The notes: generated by a model not told the origin, from the letters alone. 64,000 nt of DNA from UBA7488 sp964414185 (GCA_964414185.1 CAYPVK010000004.1:1-64000), one strand, 5' to 3'. Positions 1-8,678 are shown, counted from the stretch's first letter. Numbers and translations are program-made.

Positions 1-54
1 ACTCTTATTTCAATCTTTTTTTTCGGGAATTTTCAGGAAAAATATAAAAAAATA

Positions 55-228
55 CAAAATCGAAATCAACTGACGCGGACATCTGTTTTTTTTATGAAAT
101 GGGGTCGACTTTTTTTTAGGGGGCGTGCCTTAGGGCTGGTTTCCCTTATGATATGGGGTGCGGATTGGACATGTCTTTTTATGAAATGAGACTGTTTTTT
201 ATACGAAAAAGGGAGCTTGACAGCCCCC
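55..228. repeat. Dispersed repeat, copy A (3' of rplQ)
   Basis: About 174 bp that align, with mismatches and gaps, to 62291-62479 in the same orientation. Both copies start with CAAAATCGAAATC, continue through CGGACATCTGTTT or CGGGCATCTGTTT, and end in a GGGAGCT/AGCCCCC-type terminator hairpin. Inside, a short motif of the form TATGAYATGGGG or TATGAAATG recurs at about 93, 148 and 180. Each copy lies just 3' of a minus-strand gene. I recognise no known repeat family. Confidence 0.75.
204..228 (-). terminator. Intrinsic terminator of the ribosomal block, after rplQ
   Basis: Read on the minus strand, GGGGGCT and AGCTCCC form a 7-bp stem (one G-U) around a GTCA loop, followed by a run of five T. 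It lies 29 bp past the rplQ stop codon and is part of the dispersed repeat. Confidence 0.75.
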
Positions 229-256
229 TTTCTTTTACAACTTAATGTGAAAATCC

Positions 257-733
257 TTATTCAGCAGATTTTGCAACTTTTTCCTTTGCAGGTTTCGCAG
301 CGGCTTTTTTCGCTTTAAGTTCTTCCGCATCAGCTTCAACTTCAACGATTTTAGAACCTTTGCCTTTAGCTGTCACATCTTTGTCCACCAATTCAATGAT
401 AGCCATCGGTGCGCAGTCTCCGTAACGAAAACCGGCTTTCAAAACACGAACATAACCGCCTTGGCGATCTTTATAACGGGGGCCCAAAACGGCGATCATT
501 TTTTCGACGGCCGCTTCATCACGCATGAAAGAAATCAAACCGCGACGAGCTGCCAAGTCGGCTTTTTTCGCTTTAGTGATTAACTTTTCAAAGACAGGGC
601 TGAGTTCCTTAGCTTTGGGCAAAGTTGTTTTGATTTGTTCATGCATGGCCAATGACGTTGCCAAGTTTGCAAACATGGAACGGCGGTGTGCAATTTTTTT
701 GTTTAATGTTCTTTTTTTAAACCCGTGACGCAT
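257..733 (-). CDS. rplQ: 50S ribosomal protein L17
   Basis: L17 of the large ribosomal subunit, at the polypeptide exit side. The N-terminus (MRHGFKKRTLNKKIAHRRSM) is the standard L17 opening and the body matches the family to about residue 115. The product is 158 residues, longer than the roughly 120-127 of E. coli-type L17; the surplus is a Lys/Ala/Glu-rich tail, probably disordered. It is the last gene of the alpha operon, 171 bp after rpoA, and is followed by a terminator. Confidence 0.97.
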   Translation of the reverse strand: MRHGFKKRTLNKKIAHRRSMFANLATSLAMHEQIKTTLPKAKELSPVFEKLITKAKKADLAARRGLISFMRDEAAVEKMIAVLGPRYKDRQGGYVRVLKAGFRYGDCAPMAIIELVDKDVTAKGKGSKIVEVEADAEELKAKKAAAKPAKEKVAKSAE

Positions 734-869
734 TTTATTTTCCTTTCATATTTGAACCCGAATCGGCGGTTACGACCGCATACGGATAAAACTTGCCGAT
801 TCTACCTCAACTGCTTCACTGATTTTGAGAGAGGAATCGGACCTTCAAACAACTGAAGGATTTTCTTGC

Positions 870-897
870 GGGAAACAACTTTAAAAAGCTGTTTCCC
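870..897 (-). other. Hairpin in the rpoA-rplQ spacer
   Basis: GGGAAACA (870-877) and TGTTTCCC (890-897) form an 8-bp perfect stem with a 12-nt loop, starting 7 bp past the rpoA stop. No T-run follows on the minus strand, so it is more likely an mRNA processing or stability element than a full terminator. Function is inferred only. Confidence 0.5.
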
Positions 898-904
898 TTA
901 TTTA

Positions 905-1918
905 TTAATTTTCGGTTTCAACCGTGGCAGATAAAGTTTCTAAATCTTCCGGTGGCCAACCTTCAACTTGCATTCCCAAATGCAAATCCATTCCGGCAAG
1001 CAATTCTTTGATTTCGTTCAAAGACTTACGGCCGAAATTAGGCGTTCTGAGCATTTCGGATTCCGTTTTTTGAACCAAGTCGCCGATGTAAATGATGTTG
1101 TCATTTTTAAGGCAATTGGCGGAACGAACTGACAATTCAAGTTCATCCACTTTGAGCAGAAGATTTTTGTTAAACGGCAATTCGGCAATTTTATCTTCGA
1201 TTGTCGCTTCTTCGGGTTCTTCAAAGTTAATGAAACTTTTCAGTTGTTCTTGCAAAATTCTGGCGGCAAATGCAATGGCATCTTCCGGTTTGACAACGCC
1301 GTTTGTTTCAACCGTTAAGAACAATTTATCAAAGTCCGTACGGTTTCCGACACGAGCGTTTACAACGCGGTAGACGGCAGATTTGACCGGTGAAAAAATC
1401 GAATCAATCGGAATAATACCGATAGCGGCATCTTCGGAACGGTTTTTGTCGGCCGGTACATAACCTTTGCCCGTTGAAACAGTCATTTCAATATGAATGC
1501 TGGCATCTTTATCCAATGTGCAGATAACCAAATCGGGATTCATCACTTCAACGCTTTGATTTGTCGTGATTTGAGCAGCCGTTACAACTGCGGGACCCGT
1601 GGCATTCAAATAAATTTTTTGAGGTTGTTCGGAATCTACCTTTAACGCCAAAGATTTGATATTTAAAATAATATCCGTGACATCTTCGCGTACACCCGGA
1701 ATGGATGAAAATTCATGCAACACTCCGTCAATTTTAATTGCCGTTACGGCACCGCCTTGCAAAGATGACAACAAAATCCGGCGTAACGCATTTCCCAAAG
1801 TATTCCCAAACCCGCGTTCCAACGGTTCAACGGCAACTGTCGCCTTAAAACCCGGAACTGATTGGTCAACCGTTAAATTAGTTGGTTTAATCAATTCTTG
1901 CCAGTTTTTTTGTATCAT
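905..1918 (-). CDS. rpoA: DNA-directed RNA polymerase subunit alpha
   Basis: Alpha subunit, the dimeric scaffold for RNA polymerase assembly. At 337 residues it has the normal length. The N-terminal dimerisation and assembly domain spans about residues 1-235; after a short linker, the C-terminal domain at about 250-320 shows the helix-hairpin-helix fold typical of alpha-CTD (SVRSANCLKNDNIIYIGDL, then GRKSLNEIKELL) that contacts UP elements and activators. It lies between rpsK and rplQ as in other proteobacterial alpha operons. Confidence 0.98.
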   Translation of the reverse strand: MIQKNWQELIKPTNLTVDQSVPGFKATVAVEPLERGFGNTLGNALRRILLSSLQGGAVTAIKIDGVLHEFSSIPGVREDVTDIILNIKSLALKVDSEQPQKIYLNATGPAVVTAAQITTNQSVEVMNPDLVICTLDKDASIHIEMTVSTGKGYVPADKNRSEDAAIGIIPIDSIFSPVKSAVYRVVNARVGNRTDFDKLFLTVETNGVVKPEDAIAFAARILQEQLKSFINFEEPEEATIEDKIAELPFNKNLLLKVDELELSVRSANCLKNDNIIYIGDLVQKTESEMLRTPNFGRKSLNEIKELLAGMDLHLGMQVEGWPPEDLETLSATVETEN

Positions 1919-1988
1919 AATAAGATTCCTTTATAAAAAATGTCGAAAAAGGGGCCTGACAAACAGGCCAATCCCAGTCAAAATTAAA

Positions 1989-2384
1989 TTAAACGCGACG
2001 ACGTTTGCGGGGACGACAACCATTATGCGGCGTGGATGTAATATCTTTAATCGATGTTACCACCAAACCGGCAGCTTGGAAAGCACGCAAAGCTGATTCA
2101 CGGCCGGAACCCGGGCCGACAACCAAAACATCAACTGTTTTAAGGCCATGCTCCATAGCTTTCTTGGCAGCGTCATCAGCTGCGATTTGTGCCGCATACG
2201 GCGTTGATTTGCGGGAACCTTTAAAACCTTTAAGACCGGCGGAAGACCAGGAAATCGTATTTCCTTGCGTATCCGTAATCGTTACCATCGTGTTGTTAAA
2301 TGTGGAATTTACGTGAGCAACACCCACGGAAATATTCTTTTTAGCGCGGTTTTTAACTTTCGCTACTACTTTTTCTTTTGCCAT
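1989..2384 (-). CDS. rpsK: 30S ribosomal protein S11
   Basis: S11 of the small-subunit platform. It has the expected 131 residues and family signatures: GVAHVNSTFNNTMVTITD near the N-terminus, GSRKSTPYAAQ in the middle, and a C-terminus ending NGCRPRKRRRV. The Lys/Ala-rich start is usual. It sits 18 bp after rpsM in the alpha operon. Confidence 0.98.
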   Translation of the reverse strand: MAKEKVVAKVKNRAKKNISVGVAHVNSTFNNTMVTITDTQGNTISWSSAGLKGFKGSRKSTPYAAQIAADDAAKKAMEHGLKTVDVLVVGPGSGRESALRAFQAAGLVVTSIKDITSTPHNGCRPRKRRRV

Positions 2385-2402
2385 TGTTCAAATCCTTAAA
2401 AC

Positions 2403-2780
2403 TTATTTAGTTGCTTTTTTCTTACCGGCAATCGCAACGGCTTTACCCTTGCGTGTGCGCGCGTTTGTGTGTGTGCGTTGTCCGCGGACGGGCAAACCTT
2501 TGCGGTGGCGCAACCCACGATAGCACCCTAAATCCATAAGGCGTTTGATATTAAGCGAAACTTCACGACGCAAATCGCCTTCGACATGATATTTTTCGTC
2601 GATTAATTCGCGGATTTTTAAAGTTTCATCATCTGTTAAATCTGCCACACGTTTATTCGCCGGAATGCCGAGCGTTGTGACGATTTCTTCTGCTTTTTTA
2701 CGACCGATGCCATAAATGTACGTCAAACCGATGACGGCCAATTTATTTGTCGGAATGTTTACACCTGCAATACGAGCCAA
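2403..2780 (-). CDS. rpsM: 30S ribosomal protein S13
   Basis: S13 of the 30S head, contacting the P-site tRNA and the subunit bridge. The product is 125 residues, with the canonical opening MARIAGVNIP, a helix-two-turn-helix region, GLRHRKGLPVRGQRT in the C-terminal part and a basic tail. No rpmJ precedes it: L36 is encoded separately at 42330. It is the first gene behind a strong promoter at 2860-2888. Confidence 0.98.
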   Translation of the reverse strand: MARIAGVNIPTNKLAVIGLTYIYGIGRKKAEEIVTTLGIPANKRVADLTDDETLKIRELIDEKYHVEGDLRREVSLNIKRLMDLGCYRGLRHRKGLPVRGQRTHTNARTRKGKAVAIAGKKKATK

Positions 2781-2859
2781 GGTAATTCTCCATTAAACCA
2801 TTAAAAAATAATAACAAATCAATTCTTGTTAGATACACAAGACACTTAAACGAATGGGA

Positions 2860-2888
2860 ATATTACAATAAAAGCCGTTTAATGTCAA
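2860..2888 (-). promoter_or_regulatory. Internal promoter of the alpha operon (rpsM-rpsK-rpoA-rplQ)
   Basis: On the minus strand, -35 TTGACA (2888-2883), a 17-bp spacer and -10 TAATAT (2865-2860). It lies in the adk-rpsM gap, so rpsM through rplQ can be transcribed independently of the upstream S10-spc genes. Position and near-consensus match make it one of the better promoters in the window. Confidence 0.75.
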
Positions 2889-2896
2889 GCCAAAAA

Positions 2897-3577
2897 TCAA
2901 TAACCTACTATTTTTCTTATTTTTTCACTAACAACGTCTATGGGTCCCGTCCCGTCGACGCACCTTAAGAGCCCCCTCTTTTCGTAGTAAGGTACCAGTG
3001 GAGCCGTTATTTCGCGGAAATTCCGAAGCCGTGAAACAACCGTTTCATAGGTATCGTCTTCTCTGCGAATAAATTCTTTATTCCCACAAACGTCGCATAT
3101 GCCGAACACTTTTGTGGGCTTAAACCTTTCATGATAAAGCGTTTTGCAATTGGCGCATTGGAAACGACCGATAATACGTTCTATCACATAATCGTCAGGA
3201 ACTTGCAGGTAGAGAACCGCATCCAAAGCCTGACCCAATTTTTTCATTTGACGCGATGCCAACATTTTATCCAAAGCTTTCGCCTGAGGAACCGAACGCG
3301 GCGATCCGTCAAGAATATAACCCTTCAGATTTTCGGGTTTTAAAAGCGTTTGTTTCATGATGTTAATCATGATTTTATCAGGAACCAAATTGCCTTTATC
3401 AATCAACTTTTTGATTTTCATGCCTTCTTTGGAACCCGATTCGGCTTCCAACCTTAACAAACTGCCGGTAGAAATGGCATTAATACCGAGTTTTTCCGAC
3501 AAAATGGCAGCTTGAGTCCCCTTTCCGCTTCCCGGAGGACCTAATAAAACAATGTGCCGCAAAACTTCTTGAGACAT
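2897..3577 (-). CDS. adk: Adenylate kinase, zinc-LID type
   Basis: Converts ATP + AMP to 2 ADP in the cytosol. The Walker A loop GPPGSGKGT is at residues 13-21, the NMP-binding region includes STGSLLR, and DGSPRS is the AMP-site motif (usually DGFPR, so here Ser replaces Phe). The long LID domain carries four cysteines, Cys141/Cys144 and Cys161/Cys164, the zinc-binding form of the enzyme. It follows secY by 10 bp, the usual order. Length 226 is slightly above average. Confidence 0.96.
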   Translation of the reverse strand: MSQEVLRHIVLLGPPGSGKGTQAAILSEKLGINAISTGSLLRLEAESGSKEGMKIKKLIDKGNLVPDKIMINIMKQTLLKPENLKGYILDGSPRSVPQAKALDKMLASRQMKKLGQALDAVLYLQVPDDYVIERIIGRFQCANCKTLYHERFKPTKVFGICDVCGNKEFIRREDDTYETVVSRLRNFREITAPLVPYYEKRGLLRCVDGTGPIDVVSEKIRKIVGY

Positions 3578-3587
3578 TTCAAGTTCC

Positions 3588-4919
3588 TTACAATCGACCT
3601 TTAAGTTTAGCTTTTTTAATCAACCCTTCATATTGATGAGCAATCATATGAGATTGAACTTGGCTGGCCGTATCCATAATAACGGACACAACGATTAACA
3701 ATGTCGTACCACCCAATACGAAGGGGATGTGGAAACTGGCAATTAAAAATTCGGGCAAAATACACAATATTGTTAAATAAGCAGCCCCCAAAACGGTCAA
3801 GCGCGTAATCACGTAATCTAAATATTCGGCCGTATTATGGCCCGGACGAATACCGGCAACAAACCCGCCTTGTTTTTTCAAATTATCCGCCGTTTCTTTC
3901 GGATTTGATTGGATACCCGTATAAAAGAAAGTAAAGAAAATAATCAAAAACGCAAACAAACCGATGTACAACCAATGCCCCGGCGTCAATAAAACAGCTA
4001 ATTCATTGACAAAGTTTGATGTACTGTTTTTAGATGAAAATTGGACAATCGCAACTGGCACAGCTAACAAAGCCGATGCAAAAATCGGAGGCATAACACC
4101 CGTCGGATTAATTTTAAGCGGCAAATGCGAATTAGCTCCTTGCATCATACGGTTACCCATTTGACGTTTCGGATAATGGACAACAATGCGGCGTTGAGCG
4201 CGTTCAAACATAACAATTACGTACACAAGAGCAAATGCCATAGCTAACAACGCAATAACGACCCAAAACGAAATAGCCCCCGTACGGCTTTCTTCAAAAA
4301 CGCGAGCAACAGCTCCCGGAATACCGGAAACAATACCGATCATAATAAGCAATGACGCACCGTTGCCGACACCGCGAGCCGTAATCTGTTCGCCAAGCCA
4401 CACAACAAACATTGTACCGCCCAACAACGAAACAACCGTTGTCAATAAAAACATGCCTTGCGATTGCATAATAACGGCATTGGCGGCTAACAACGCCTGA
4501 GCCATGAAAAAGGCTTGGACGACGGTAATTAAAACCGTTAAATAACGTGTATACTGATTAATTTTGCGCATGCCGGATTCGCCCTCTTTTTTAAGGGCCA
4601 TCAACGACGGAACGACAGAAGCGGCCAACTGAACAATAATCGATGCCGAAATGTAAGGCATGATATTCAAGGCCAAAATAGACATACGGGAAAGCGCGCC
4701 CCCCGTAAAGGCGTTAAACATCCCCAGCAAACCGCCGCTGTTTGACGAAAAGAAATCATGCAAAACATTGGGGTTAATACCCGGGAACGGCACATAAGTG
4801 CCCAAACGGAAAATAATTAAGGCTAAGAGAGTGAACAATAGCCTGTGTTGCAAATCCTTTGCTTTCGAAAAAGCGCCGAAATTCATGTTGGATGCCATTT
4901 TATCCGCAAGTGAAGCCAT
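3588..4919 (-). CDS. secY: Protein translocase subunit SecY
   Basis: Core channel of the Sec translocon. It has 443 residues with ten predictable membrane helices. Family motifs include RLGTYVPFPGINP near TM1, the plug-region SGGLLGMFNAFTGGAL, and MPYISASIIVQL in TM2. The C-terminal tail ends with the GLIKKAKLKGRL basic stretch typical of SecY. It lies between rplO and adk. Confidence 0.98.
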   Translation of the reverse strand: MASLADKMASNMNFGAFSKAKDLQHRLLFTLLALIIFRLGTYVPFPGINPNVLHDFFSSNSGGLLGMFNAFTGGALSRMSILALNIMPYISASIIVQLAASVVPSLMALKKEGESGMRKINQYTRYLTVLITVVQAFFMAQALLAANAVIMQSQGMFLLTTVVSLLGGTMFVVWLGEQITARGVGNGASLLIMIGIVSGIPGAVARVFEESRTGAISFWVVIALLAMAFALVYVIVMFERAQRRIVVHYPKRQMGNRMMQGANSHLPLKINPTGVMPPIFASALLAVPVAIVQFSSKNSTSNFVNELAVLLTPGHWLYIGLFAFLIIFFTFFYTGIQSNPKETADNLKKQGGFVAGIRPGHNTAEYLDYVITRLTVLGAAYLTILCILPEFLIASFHIPFVLGGTTLLIVVSVIMDTASQVQSHMIAHQYEGLIKKAKLKGRL

Positions 4920-4964
4920 TATCCTCTCCCTTTAATCCTTAATTATTACCTGTTTATCCTAAAT

Positions 4965-5480
4965 TTAAGCTTTTGCTTGTTTTTTAGATGTTTTTTGACC
5001 TTTAACCAACACTGTGGGTTGTTTCGGGCTTAAAACAACTTTACCGCCGGCGTCTTCAACGGCCTTTTTGGCTGTTTCGGATGCTCCGGCCACATTAACG
5101 GTCACTTTTGCCGTCAATGTCCCTTTGCCGAGCAAGCGTACGCCGTCTTTCATCGTTTTGATCACGCCGGCTTCCATTAAAGCCACGCCGTCAATTTCTT
5201 TGGATGCATCCAAAACTTTCGCATCAATCGCGTTTTGCAATGCACTCAAATTCACTTCGACGAATTCCGGTTTAAACGGATTGTTAAACCCGCGTTTCGG
5301 CAAACGGCGGTAAATCGGCATTTGGCCGCCTTCAAATCCGTTAACGGCAACACCGGTTCTGGATTTTTGACCTTTAATGCCACGGCCGCCCGTGCGCCCC
5401 TTACCGGAACCGACACCACGTGCAACGCGCATTAAGCCTTTGCGGGCCCCTTTATTATCGCGAATCTCATTCAACTTCAT
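4965..5480 (-). CDS. rplO: 50S ribosomal protein L15
   Basis: L15, an early 50S assembly protein. The start was set at the ATG at 5480 (MKLNEIRDN), the conserved N-terminus; an ATG three codons upstream overlaps the Shine-Dalgarno AAGGA. The Gly/Arg-rich segment GVGSGKGRTGGRGIKGQKSR is diagnostic. The product is 171 residues with a Lys-rich C-terminal tail. Normally rpmD (L30) lies directly upstream; here rpsE is the neighbour. Confidence 0.97.
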   Translation of the reverse strand: MKLNEIRDNKGARKGLMRVARGVGSGKGRTGGRGIKGQKSRTGVAVNGFEGGQMPIYRRLPKRGFNNPFKPEFVEVNLSALQNAIDAKVLDASKEIDGVALMEAGVIKTMKDGVRLLGKGTLTAKVTVNVAGASETAKKAVEDAGGKVVLSPKQPTVLVKGQKTSKKQAKA

Positions 5481-5515
5481 TTTTATCATTCCTTCTAATT
5501 TTAATTAAGACTTCA

Positions 5516-5554
5516 TTTGCGCAAGCGCGCCGTTTTTATACACGCTTGCGCGAA
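5516..5554 (-). other. Strong hairpin in the rpsE-rplO junction, at the usual site of rpmD
   Basis: GCGCAAGCG (5519-5527) and CGCTTGCGC (5543-5551) form a 9-bp perfect stem with a 15-nt loop, extendable by three weaker pairs. It fills most of the 82-bp gap between rpsE and rplO. There is no T-run on the minus strand, so it is probably an mRNA processing or folding element rather than a terminator. Confidence 0.6.
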
Positions 5555-5562
5555 ATAGTTTC

Positions 5563-6159
5563 TTATTCTGCAGTTGCGGCAGCGTTTGTCCCATCGCGAC
5601 GGCTGACAATATCGCCAACCTTTTTACCGCGTTTGGCAGCAACGGCTCTCGGCGAATTTAAGTTTGTCAATGCGTCGAATGTTGCACGCACCATGTTGTG
5701 CGGATTCGATGTGCCTGTGCATTTAGCGACAACGTCTTGAATACCGACAGTTTCGAAAATAGCGCGCATCGGGCCGCCTGCGATGATACCGGTACCGGCC
5801 GGAGCCATACGAAGAGTAACCTTCCCGGCGCCGAAATGGCCGACGATATCATGGTGCAACGTTCTGCCTTCTTTAAGCGGAATGCGGACAATATTACGAC
5901 GTGCCCGTTCGTTTGCTTTTTTAATGGCATCGGGAACTTCCTTAGCCTTGGCATGAGCGAATCCGACACGGCCTTTTTGATCGCCGACAACAACCAAAGC
6001 CGCAAAAGCGAATCTTTTACCGCCTTTTACTGTTTTGGAAACGCGGTTGACATGAACGACTTTATCCGTAAATTCGTCAGCCGTTTTTTCCACGCGATCT
6101 TCGCGATCTTTACGAGGACGGCGTTTCTTTTCTTGAACTTCGTTTTCTAATTGAGCCAT
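5563..6159 (-). CDS. rpsE: 30S ribosomal protein S5
   Basis: S5, at the mRNA entry site and involved in decoding fidelity. The double-stranded RNA-binding N-terminal domain includes VVHVNRVSKTVKGGKRFAFA, and the C-terminal domain includes GTGIIAGGPMRAIFE and GTSNPHNMVRAT. The 198-residue product carries a charged N-terminal extension (QEKKRRPRKDRED) and a C-terminal tail. The next gene should be rpmD but is rplO. Confidence 0.98.
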   Translation of the reverse strand: MAQLENEVQEKKRRPRKDREDRVEKTADEFTDKVVHVNRVSKTVKGGKRFAFAALVVVGDQKGRVGFAHAKAKEVPDAIKKANERARRNIVRIPLKEGRTLHHDIVGHFGAGKVTLRMAPAGTGIIAGGPMRAIFETVGIQDVVAKCTGTSNPHNMVRATFDALTNLNSPRAVAAKRGKKVGDIVSRRDGTNAAATAE

Positions 6160-6168
6160 TTTTTCCTC

Positions 6169-6522
6169 CTAAAAATCTAAGCCAGCTTCTCTGGCTGCTT
6201 CTGCGATAGCTTTTACGCGACCGTGGTAAATATAACCGCCGCGATCAAACACAACTTCTTTAACACCGGCTTTCAAAGCTTTTTCGGCGACCATTTTACC
6301 GACAAGCGCTGCGCCCGCAACGGTTGATCCTTTTTCCGAAAAACCTTTTTCTTTAGAAGAAGCGGCTGCTAAAGTAATGCCGTTTTTATCGTCAATGATT
6401 TGAGCATAAATGTTCTTTTCACTGCGATGTACGCTCAATCTCGGACGACCGCCGGCATTTTGCTTAATGGCATAGCGAACGCGAGCTTTGCGTCTTTCTA
6501 ATTTCATATCATTTTTTTTCAT
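6169..6522 (-). CDS. rplR: 50S ribosomal protein L18
   Basis: L18, which binds 5S rRNA. It has 117 residues; the Arg/Lys-rich N-terminus is followed by RPRLSVHRSEKNIYAQIIDD and the C-terminal VVFDRGGYIYHGRVKAIAEA, both hallmarks. The start at 6522 has AAGGGAT 5 bp upstream; an in-frame ATG five codons later is possible. Ten bp separate it from rpsE. Confidence 0.97.
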   Translation of the reverse strand: MKKNDMKLERRKARVRYAIKQNAGGRPRLSVHRSEKNIYAQIIDDKNGITLAAASSKEKGFSEKGSTVAGAALVGKMVAEKALKAGVKEVVFDRGGYIYHGRVKAIAEAAREAGLDF

Positions 6523-6532
6523 GTCTTATCCC

Positions 6533-7066
6533 TTACTTCTTCTTGCCAACTTTACGCAAAACGGTTTCGTTGTCATACTTAACCCCTTTGCCTTTGTATG
6601 GTTCCGGTGAACGATAGGAACGAATTTCCGAAGCAATCTGACCAATCAATTGTTTGTCAACGCCGGAAAGTTCAATAGCTGTCGGTTGCGGTGTGGCAAC
6701 TTTCACGCCGGCAGGAACGGCATAATTGATATCATGGCTGAAACCCAAGGATAATTTCAAGGTTTGACCTTGCGCTTGAGCTTTATAACCGACACCGATG
6801 AGTTCTAATTTGCGTGTAAAGCCTTCCGTTACGCCTTTAACCATATTTTGAATATTGGCGCGAACCGTTCCCCACAGCATTTGATCCGTTTTAGATTTGC
6901 TGACGGGGGCAACGCTGACTTGTTCACCTTCAACTTTTACGGTTACGTGTTTGGGCAAGTTATAGGACAATTCGCCCAATTTGCCTTTTACCGTTAAAAC
7001 GTCGCCGTTTACCGTTACTGTCGTACCTTGAGGCACTTTAACAGGATATTTACCAACTCTGGACAT
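6533..7066 (-). CDS. rplF: 50S ribosomal protein L6
   Basis: L6, near the factor-binding site of the 50S subunit. It has the normal 177 residues with two tandem alpha/beta domains; opening MSRVGKYPVKVP and C-terminal signature PEPYKGKGVKYDNE are conserved. It is tightly spaced between rpsH and rplR. Confidence 0.98.
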   Translation of the reverse strand: MSRVGKYPVKVPQGTTVTVNGDVLTVKGKLGELSYNLPKHVTVKVEGEQVSVAPVSKSKTDQMLWGTVRANIQNMVKGVTEGFTRKLELIGVGYKAQAQGQTLKLSLGFSHDINYAVPAGVKVATPQPTAIELSGVDKQLIGQIASEIRSYRSPEPYKGKGVKYDNETVLRKVGKKK

Positions 7067-7078
7067 TGTTCCCTCCCA

Positions 7079-7477
7079 TTAAAATACTTTGCACAAAACT
7101 TCGCCGCCGATGTTGGCGCCGCGAGCTTCGTGGTCAGACATAACGCCTGACGGGGTTGACAAAACATAAATGCCGAGACCGTTATAAACTTTCGGCAAAT
7201 CTTTTACTTTTGAATAAACACGGCGACCCGGCGTAGATACACGTTGAATTTCTTTGATAACCGGTTTATCTTCAAAATATTTAAGTTCAATTTTGAATTC
7301 ATCGACGCCCGGACGAACGTTGACTTTTTCAAAACCGCGAATATAACCTTCGCGTTCCAACACTTCCAAAACGTTTGCGCGCAATTTGGAAGCCGGAGCC
7401 GTTACGAAACTTTTACGGGCCATGCCGCCGTTTCTAATGCGTGTGAGCATATCGCCCAATGGATCTGTCATAGACAT
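7079..7477 (-). CDS. rpsH: 30S ribosomal protein S8
   Basis: S8, a central-domain assembly protein that binds 16S rRNA helix 21; in E. coli it also represses spc operon translation. The product is 132 residues, opening MTDPLGDMLTRIRNG after two extra residues and ending with the conserved SDHEARGANIGGEVLCKVF region (STPSGVMSDHEAR). Confidence 0.98.
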   Translation of the reverse strand: MSMTDPLGDMLTRIRNGGMARKSFVTAPASKLRANVLEVLEREGYIRGFEKVNVRPGVDEFKIELKYFEDKPVIKEIQRVSTPGRRVYSKVKDLPKVYNGLGIYVLSTPSGVMSDHEARGANIGGEVLCKVF

Positions 7478-7489
7478 ACTATCGTCTCC

Positions 7490-7795
7490 TTACCAGCTTG
7501 ACTTAACCATACCCGGAATTTGACCTTCATTGGCCAATTTGCGTAATTGGATACGGCTGAGTTTTAATTTTCTGTAAAAACCATGCGAACGGCCTGTCAA
7601 TTCACAACGATTGCGAATACGAGAAGGCGCGGAATTGCGTGGCAACTTAGCTAATTTCAACGTTGCTTCGAAAATTTGTTCGTCTGTCGAATTTTCGTCG
7701 TTAACGATTGCTTTTAATTTAGCGCGTCTGTTGGCATATTTAGCTGCCATTTTTTCGCGTTTTTTATTTCTGTAAATGGAACTTACTTTTGACAT
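7490..7795 (-). CDS. rpsN: 30S ribosomal protein S14 (zinc-free type)
   Basis: S14 of the 30S head. At 101 residues it is the long form without the CxxC zinc ribbon. The C-terminal RNRCELTGRSHGFYRKLKLS is the family signature, ending in GMVKSSW. It lies between rplE and rpsH. Confidence 0.98.
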   Translation of the reverse strand: MSKVSSIYRNKKREKMAAKYANRRAKLKAIVNDENSTDEQIFEATLKLAKLPRNSAPSRIRNRCELTGRSHGFYRKLKLSRIQLRKLANEGQIPGMVKSSW

Positions 7796-7806
7796 TTTCC
7801 CTTCCT

Positions 7807-8349
7807 TTACTTTTTAAATGGCATGCCGAAACCGTCCAAAAGCGCTTTAGCTTCCTTGTCAGTTTTTGCAGTGGTTGCGATAATAATATCCATGCCGCGA
7901 ACTTTATCAACCGTATCATAGTTAATTTCAATGAAAACGATTTGTTCTTTTAAGCCCATGGCATAGTTCCCATGTCCGTCAAAACTTTTGGCCGAAATGC
8001 CGCGGAAATCGCGGATACGCGGCATAGCCGTCGTAATCAAACGATCCAAAAATTCGTACATTTTGTCATGGCGCAAAGTCACTTTTGCACCGATTGCCAT
8101 ACCGGCACGCAGTTTAAATGTAGCGACGGATTTTTTCGAGTGAGTCAAAACGGGTTTTTGGCCGCTGATGGCTTCCAAATCCCTTAAAGCGCCTTCCAAC
8201 GCTTTGCGGTCTTCGGTGGCTTCACCCACGCCCATGTTCAAAACGATTTTATCAAGTTTAGGAACTTCCATTTTGTTTTTGTAACCGAATTCTTTAATCA
8301 AAGCCGGCACAATCACTTCATCATATTGTTTTTTTAATCTTGCTGTCAT
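7807..8349 (-). CDS. rplE: 50S ribosomal protein L5
   Basis: L5, which binds 5S rRNA and contacts P-site tRNA. It has 180 residues; KIVLNMGVGEATEDRK and the C-terminal GMDIIIATTAKTDKEA are diagnostic. It lies 11 bp after rplX. Confidence 0.98.
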   Translation of the reverse strand: MTARLKKQYDEVIVPALIKEFGYKNKMEVPKLDKIVLNMGVGEATEDRKALEGALRDLEAISGQKPVLTHSKKSVATFKLRAGMAIGAKVTLRHDKMYEFLDRLITTAMPRIRDFRGISAKSFDGHGNYAMGLKEQIVFIEINYDTVDKVRGMDIIIATTAKTDKEAKALLDGFGMPFKK

Positions 8350-8360
8350 GATGTCATCCC

Positions 8361-8678
8361 TTACTTACCAATAACTTCGCCGGATTTTTTGGCAACCCGA
8401 ACTTTTGTTCCGTCTTGTTCAACCTTAATACCCACGCGAGTCGCTTTTCCCGATTTCGGATCAATTAAAGCAACATTGGAAACGTGGATGGGATGTTCTT
8501 TCGAAATAATCCCGCCGGCTGATTCTTGACTTGGCTTTGTATGGCGTTTAACCAAATTAATGCCCGAAACAACAACTTTGTTTTCTTTCGGCATGGCTTT
8601 GATGACATCGCCCGTTTTACCTTTGTCGCGGCCCGTAATAACAATTACTTGGTCGCCTTTTTTAATTTTCATAGCCAT
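8361..8678 (-). CDS. rplX: 50S ribosomal protein L24
   Basis: L24, an assembly-initiator protein with a KOW motif: KKGDQVIVITGRDKGKTGDV at residues 5-24. Length is 105. The start codon overlaps the rplN stop by one base, suggesting coupled translation. Confidence 0.97.
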   Translation of the reverse strand: MAMKIKKGDQVIVITGRDKGKTGDVIKAMPKENKVVVSGINLVKRHTKPSQESAGGIISKEHPIHVSNVALIDPKSGKATRVGIKVEQDGTKVRVAKKSGEVIGK

